Positions 61,730 to 64,000 of a stretch of 64,000 nt of DNA are shown one piece after another (positions within the stretch are counted from its first letter, which is position 1; every line of letters starts with the position of its first letter). The notes under the pieces are model-generated. The model was not told where the DNA came from. It ran no database searches and saw nothing but the letters and a program-made list of their open reading frames with translations. The position numbers and the translations under genes are program-made. The DNA comes from Neorhizobium sp. SHOUNA12A (GTDB taxonomy: Bacteria; Pseudomonadota; Alphaproteobacteria; Rhizobiales; Rhizobiaceae), in contig NZ_JALBGV010000017.1 in NCBI RefSeq assembly GCF_023006505.1, positions 1-64,000 of the forward strand. The letters are read 5' to 3'.

Positions 61730-64000
61730 GCACCTCCTCCAATTCCGGCACCTTCCGCATCAAGGGTGCGGGGCGGCTGACGCCCGCCCGCACGGCGCGC
61801 TTCACCTTCGACGGCAAGAGTTATACCGCGCTGGAAGGCGATACCGTCGCCTCGGCGCTTTTGGCGCATGGCGTCCATCTGCTTGGCCGCTCGTTCAAAT
61901 ATCATCGGCCGCGCGGCATCTTGTCTGCCGGTCCGGAAGAGCCGAACGCGCTGATCGACGTCTCGCGCGATGCGGCGCGGCGCCAGCCGAACGTGCGGGC
62001 GACCGTGCAGGAAGTCTTCGACGGGGCCAAGATCGCCTCGCAGAACCGCTGGCCGTCGCTGAAGTTCGATGTCGGAGCGATCAACAATCTGTTCTCGCCG
62101 TTCTTTGCGGCCGGCTTCTACTACAAGACCTTCATGTGGCCGCGCGAGGCCTGGGTGAAGATCTACGAACCCTTCATCCGCCGTGCGGCCGGCCTTGGCG
62201 TTGCGCCGACCGAAGAAGATCCGGATCACTATGCCAACCGCTATGCCCATTGCGACGTGCTGGTTGCCGGCGCCGGCGTTGCCGGCCTGACGGCGGCGCT
62301 TTCGGCGGCTGCCACGGGGCAAAGCGTTTTCCTCGTCGACGAACAGCCGGAAGTCGGCGGCGCCCTGCATTACGACACGGCGACCACGATCGACGGGCAG
62401 AACGGTTACGACTGGGCGCAGGCGACGGCGGCAAGGCTGAAGGCGATGCCGAACGTGACGGTGCTGACCCGCACGACGGTGTTCGGTTATTACAATCATG
62501 GTTTTCTCGGCCTCGTGGAGCGGGTGACCGACCATGTCGCGAAGCCCGGCAAGGACCTGCCGCGCGAGCGGCTGTGGCAGGTGCGAGCCAAGAAGGTGGT
62601 GCTGGCCACCGGTTCGATCGAGCGGCACATGGTGTTTGCCAACAACGACCGGCCAGGCATCATGCTGGCGTCTGCGGCCCGTACCTTCCTCAACCATCAC
62701 GGCGTCGCTGTCGGAAGGCAGGTCGGCATCTATACGGCGCATGATTCGGCCTACGAGACGGCCTTCGACCTGAAGCGGGCGGGCGTCTCGATCGCGGCGA
62801 TCGTCGATTGCCGCGCCGATCCCGGTGAGGCGCTGCTGGCGGAAGCCCGCGGGCTCGGCATCTCCGTGCTGAGCGGCCACTCGGTGACCGATACCGGCGG
62901 CCGGCTGCGGATTTCCTCGATGACCGTGGCGCGCAACGGCGGCGGCGATGCCCGCAAGATTGCTGTCGACGCCCTGATCGTCTCGGCCGGTTGGACGCCT
63001 TCGGTGCATCTGTTTTCGCAGTCGCGCGGAAAACTCCGGTTCGACGACGTCAACCAGCGTTTCCTGCCGAATATCTATGCGCAGGATTGCGTTTCCGTCG
63101 GCGGCTGTAATGGCACGGATGATTTGGCCGAACTGATCGACGAGGCGATTGCGGCGGGCGGCGGTTCGTTCGCGCTTTCTGGCGAGAACCGGTTCGAATG
63201 GACCGGCGGCATGATCGGGGCTGCGGAGGGAGCCGGGCCGGATACAACGGTGAAGGCCTTCGTCGATTTCCAGCACGACGTGACCGCCAAGGACATCCGC
63301 CTTGCGGTGCGCGAGGGCATGCATTCGATCGAGCATATCAAGCGGTTCACCACCAACGGCATGGCCTCCGACCAGGGCAAGCTTTCCAACATGCACGGCC
63401 TCGCCATCGCCGCCGAAATGCTCGACCGGCCGATCCCGCAGGTGGGGCTGACCACGTTCCGTGCGCCCTACACGCCGGTGACCTACGGCACGCTGGTGGG
63501 GCATTCGCGCGGGGAACTGTTCGATCCGGCGCGCAAGACGCCAATGCACGCGCTCGAAGCGGGCGAAGGTGCAGAGTTCGAGGATGTCGGCAACTGGAAG
63601 CGCGCCTGGTATTACCCGAAGCGCGGCGAGGACATGCTGGCCGCCGTCAACCGCGAATGCCGGACGGTGCGCGAAGTGGCGGGTGTGTTCAACGGTTCGA
63701 CGCTCGGCAAGATCGAGGTGGTGGGTCCCGATGCGGCGCAGTTCCTCAACCTCATCTATACGAATGCCTGGGGCAGCCTGAAGCCTGGCAAGAGCCGCTA
63801 CGGGATCATGACCCGCGAGGACGGTTTCGTTTATGACGACGGCGTCGTCGGCCGGCTTGCCGAGGACCGCTTCCATGTGACGACCACGACCGGCGGGGCG
63901 CCGCGTGTTCTGCACCACATGGAAGACTATCTGCAGACGGAGTTCCCGCATCTCAGGGTCTGGCTCACCTCGACCACCGAGCAATGGGCGGTCATCGCCG
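61726..64000 (+). CDS. soxA: Sarcosine oxidase alpha subunit, 3' truncated
   Basis: At least 758 residues before the right edge. The N-terminus begins R-L-T-P-A-R-T-A-R-F-T-F-D-G-K. Then come the F-K-Y-H-R-P-R-G-I segment, the flavin/NAD-binding G-A-G-V-A-G-L (about 183-189), a second Rossmann region and the T-folate (GcvT-like) domain at the end. It binds NAD and folate. The stop and the remaining sequence lie beyond the window. soxG, normally next, is not visible. Confidence 0.95.
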   Translation, partial: MSTSSNSGTFRIKGAGRLTPARTARFTFDGKSYTALEGDTVASALLAHGVHLLGRSFKYHRPRGILSAGPEEPNALIDVSRDAARRQPNVRATVQEVFDGAKIASQNRWPSLKFDVGAINNLFSPFFAAGFYYKTFMWPREAWVKIYEPFIRRAAGLGVAPTEEDPDHYANRYAHCDVLVAGAGVAGLTAALSAAATGQSVFLVDEQPEVGGALHYDTATTIDGQNGYDWAQATAARLKAMPNVTVLTRTTVFGYYNHGFLGLVERVTDHVAKPGKDLPRERLWQVRAKKVVLATGSIERHMVFANNDRPGIMLASAARTFLNHHGVAVGRQVGIYTAHDSAYETAFDLKRAGVSIAAIVDCRADPGEALLAEARGLGISVLSGHSVTDTGGRLRISSMTVARNGGGDARKIAVDALIVSAGWTPSVHLFSQSRGKLRFDDVNQRFLPNIYAQDCVSVGGCNGTDDLAELIDEAIAAGGGSFALSGENRFEWTGGMIGAAEGAGPDTTVKAFVDFQHDVTAKDIRLAVREGMHSIEHIKRFTTNGMASDQGKLSNMHGLAIAAEMLDRPIPQVGLTTFRAPYTPVTYGTLVGHSRGELFDPARKTPMHALEAGEGAEFEDVGNWKRAWYYPKRGEDMLAAVNRECRTVREVAGVFNGSTLGKIEVVGPDAAQFLNLIYTNAWGSLKPGKSRYGIMTREDGFVYDDGVVGRLAEDRFHVTTTTGGAPRVLHHMEDYLQTEFPHLRVWLTSTTEQWAVIA

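Noticed and set aside
61699..63984. 761-codon minus-strand open frame antisense to soxA
   Set aside because: It mirrors the soxA reading frame in high-GC DNA, has no ribosome-binding site and no recognisable protein family; soxA is clearly real.

Overview
The window is a high-GC alphaproteobacterial chromosome segment, most likely from a member of the Rhizobiaceae (Rhizobium/Agrobacterium group). The pointers are a GH1 beta-glucosidase very like Agrobacterium Abg, a proton-translocating transhydrogenase split into three genes, a TakP-type TRAP receptor, heterotetrameric sarcosine oxidase genes, long rhizobial-style intergenic palindromes, TTAA-N7-TTAA (CtrA-type) sites and a TTGAT-N4-ATCAA anaerobox. 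No rRNA, tRNA, CRISPR array, intact insertion sequence or prophage was recognised. Both ends cut a gene: a Gfo/Idh/MocA dehydrogenase on the left and soxA on the right.

Layout. 1-8.6 kb: dehydrogenase, higBA toxin-antitoxin pair, beta-glucosidase, metNIQ methionine importer with a clear terminator, and a CHASE4-like GGDEF-EAL protein. 8.8-11.7 kb: a small accessory-looking patch (APH-like kinase with an altered HGD motif, small membrane protein, broken serine-hydrolase fragment, DHFR-like reductase, RidA preceded by three tandem palindromes). 11.7-22.7 kb: housekeeping and stress genes (trhO, CHAD/CYTH pair, eda, GFA protein, DUF533, YbjQ, cupin, acetyltransferase, acyltransferase), a NicO permease/DUF1007 pair and a glycosyltransferase. 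22.8-32 kb: LysR regulator, ornithine/lysine decarboxylase with a long structured leader, GNAT, OmpW under an FNR/FixK-type box, peptidase E plus asd, and a tautomerase-SDR operon divergent from a LysR gene. 32-45 kb: serine hydrolase, GGDEF protein, an unassigned strongly structured intergenic region, a WD40/CobW metallochaperone pair with a Zur-like box, vapBC, creatininase, MarR, LacI, a FUSC-type exporter divergent from MarR, and a C26 amidase. 43-47.5 kb: TRAP receptor, FkbM methyltransferase, and dctM-dctQ. 47.8-51.1 kb: a PAS-GGDEF-EAL protein with a degenerate cyclase motif, followed by a LuxI/FeeM-like synthase with two CtrA-type sites. 51.3-64 kb: aa3 oxidase subunit IV, pntAA-pntAB-pntB, an orphan ParD-like antitoxin with two esterases, a TadE/TadG-like vWA protein, a TPR lipoprotein, rpsU and soxBDA.

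The best candidates for something undescribed are: (a) the c-di-GMP protein/CtrA-site/acyl-synthase-like cluster at 47.8-51.1 kb; (b) the nested, non-coding secondary structure at 34.44-34.72 kb; (c) the odc leader with a 13-codon upstream ORF; (d) the three-palindrome operator array upstream of ridA. Functions are read from sequence motifs and family memory only; no database search was run.
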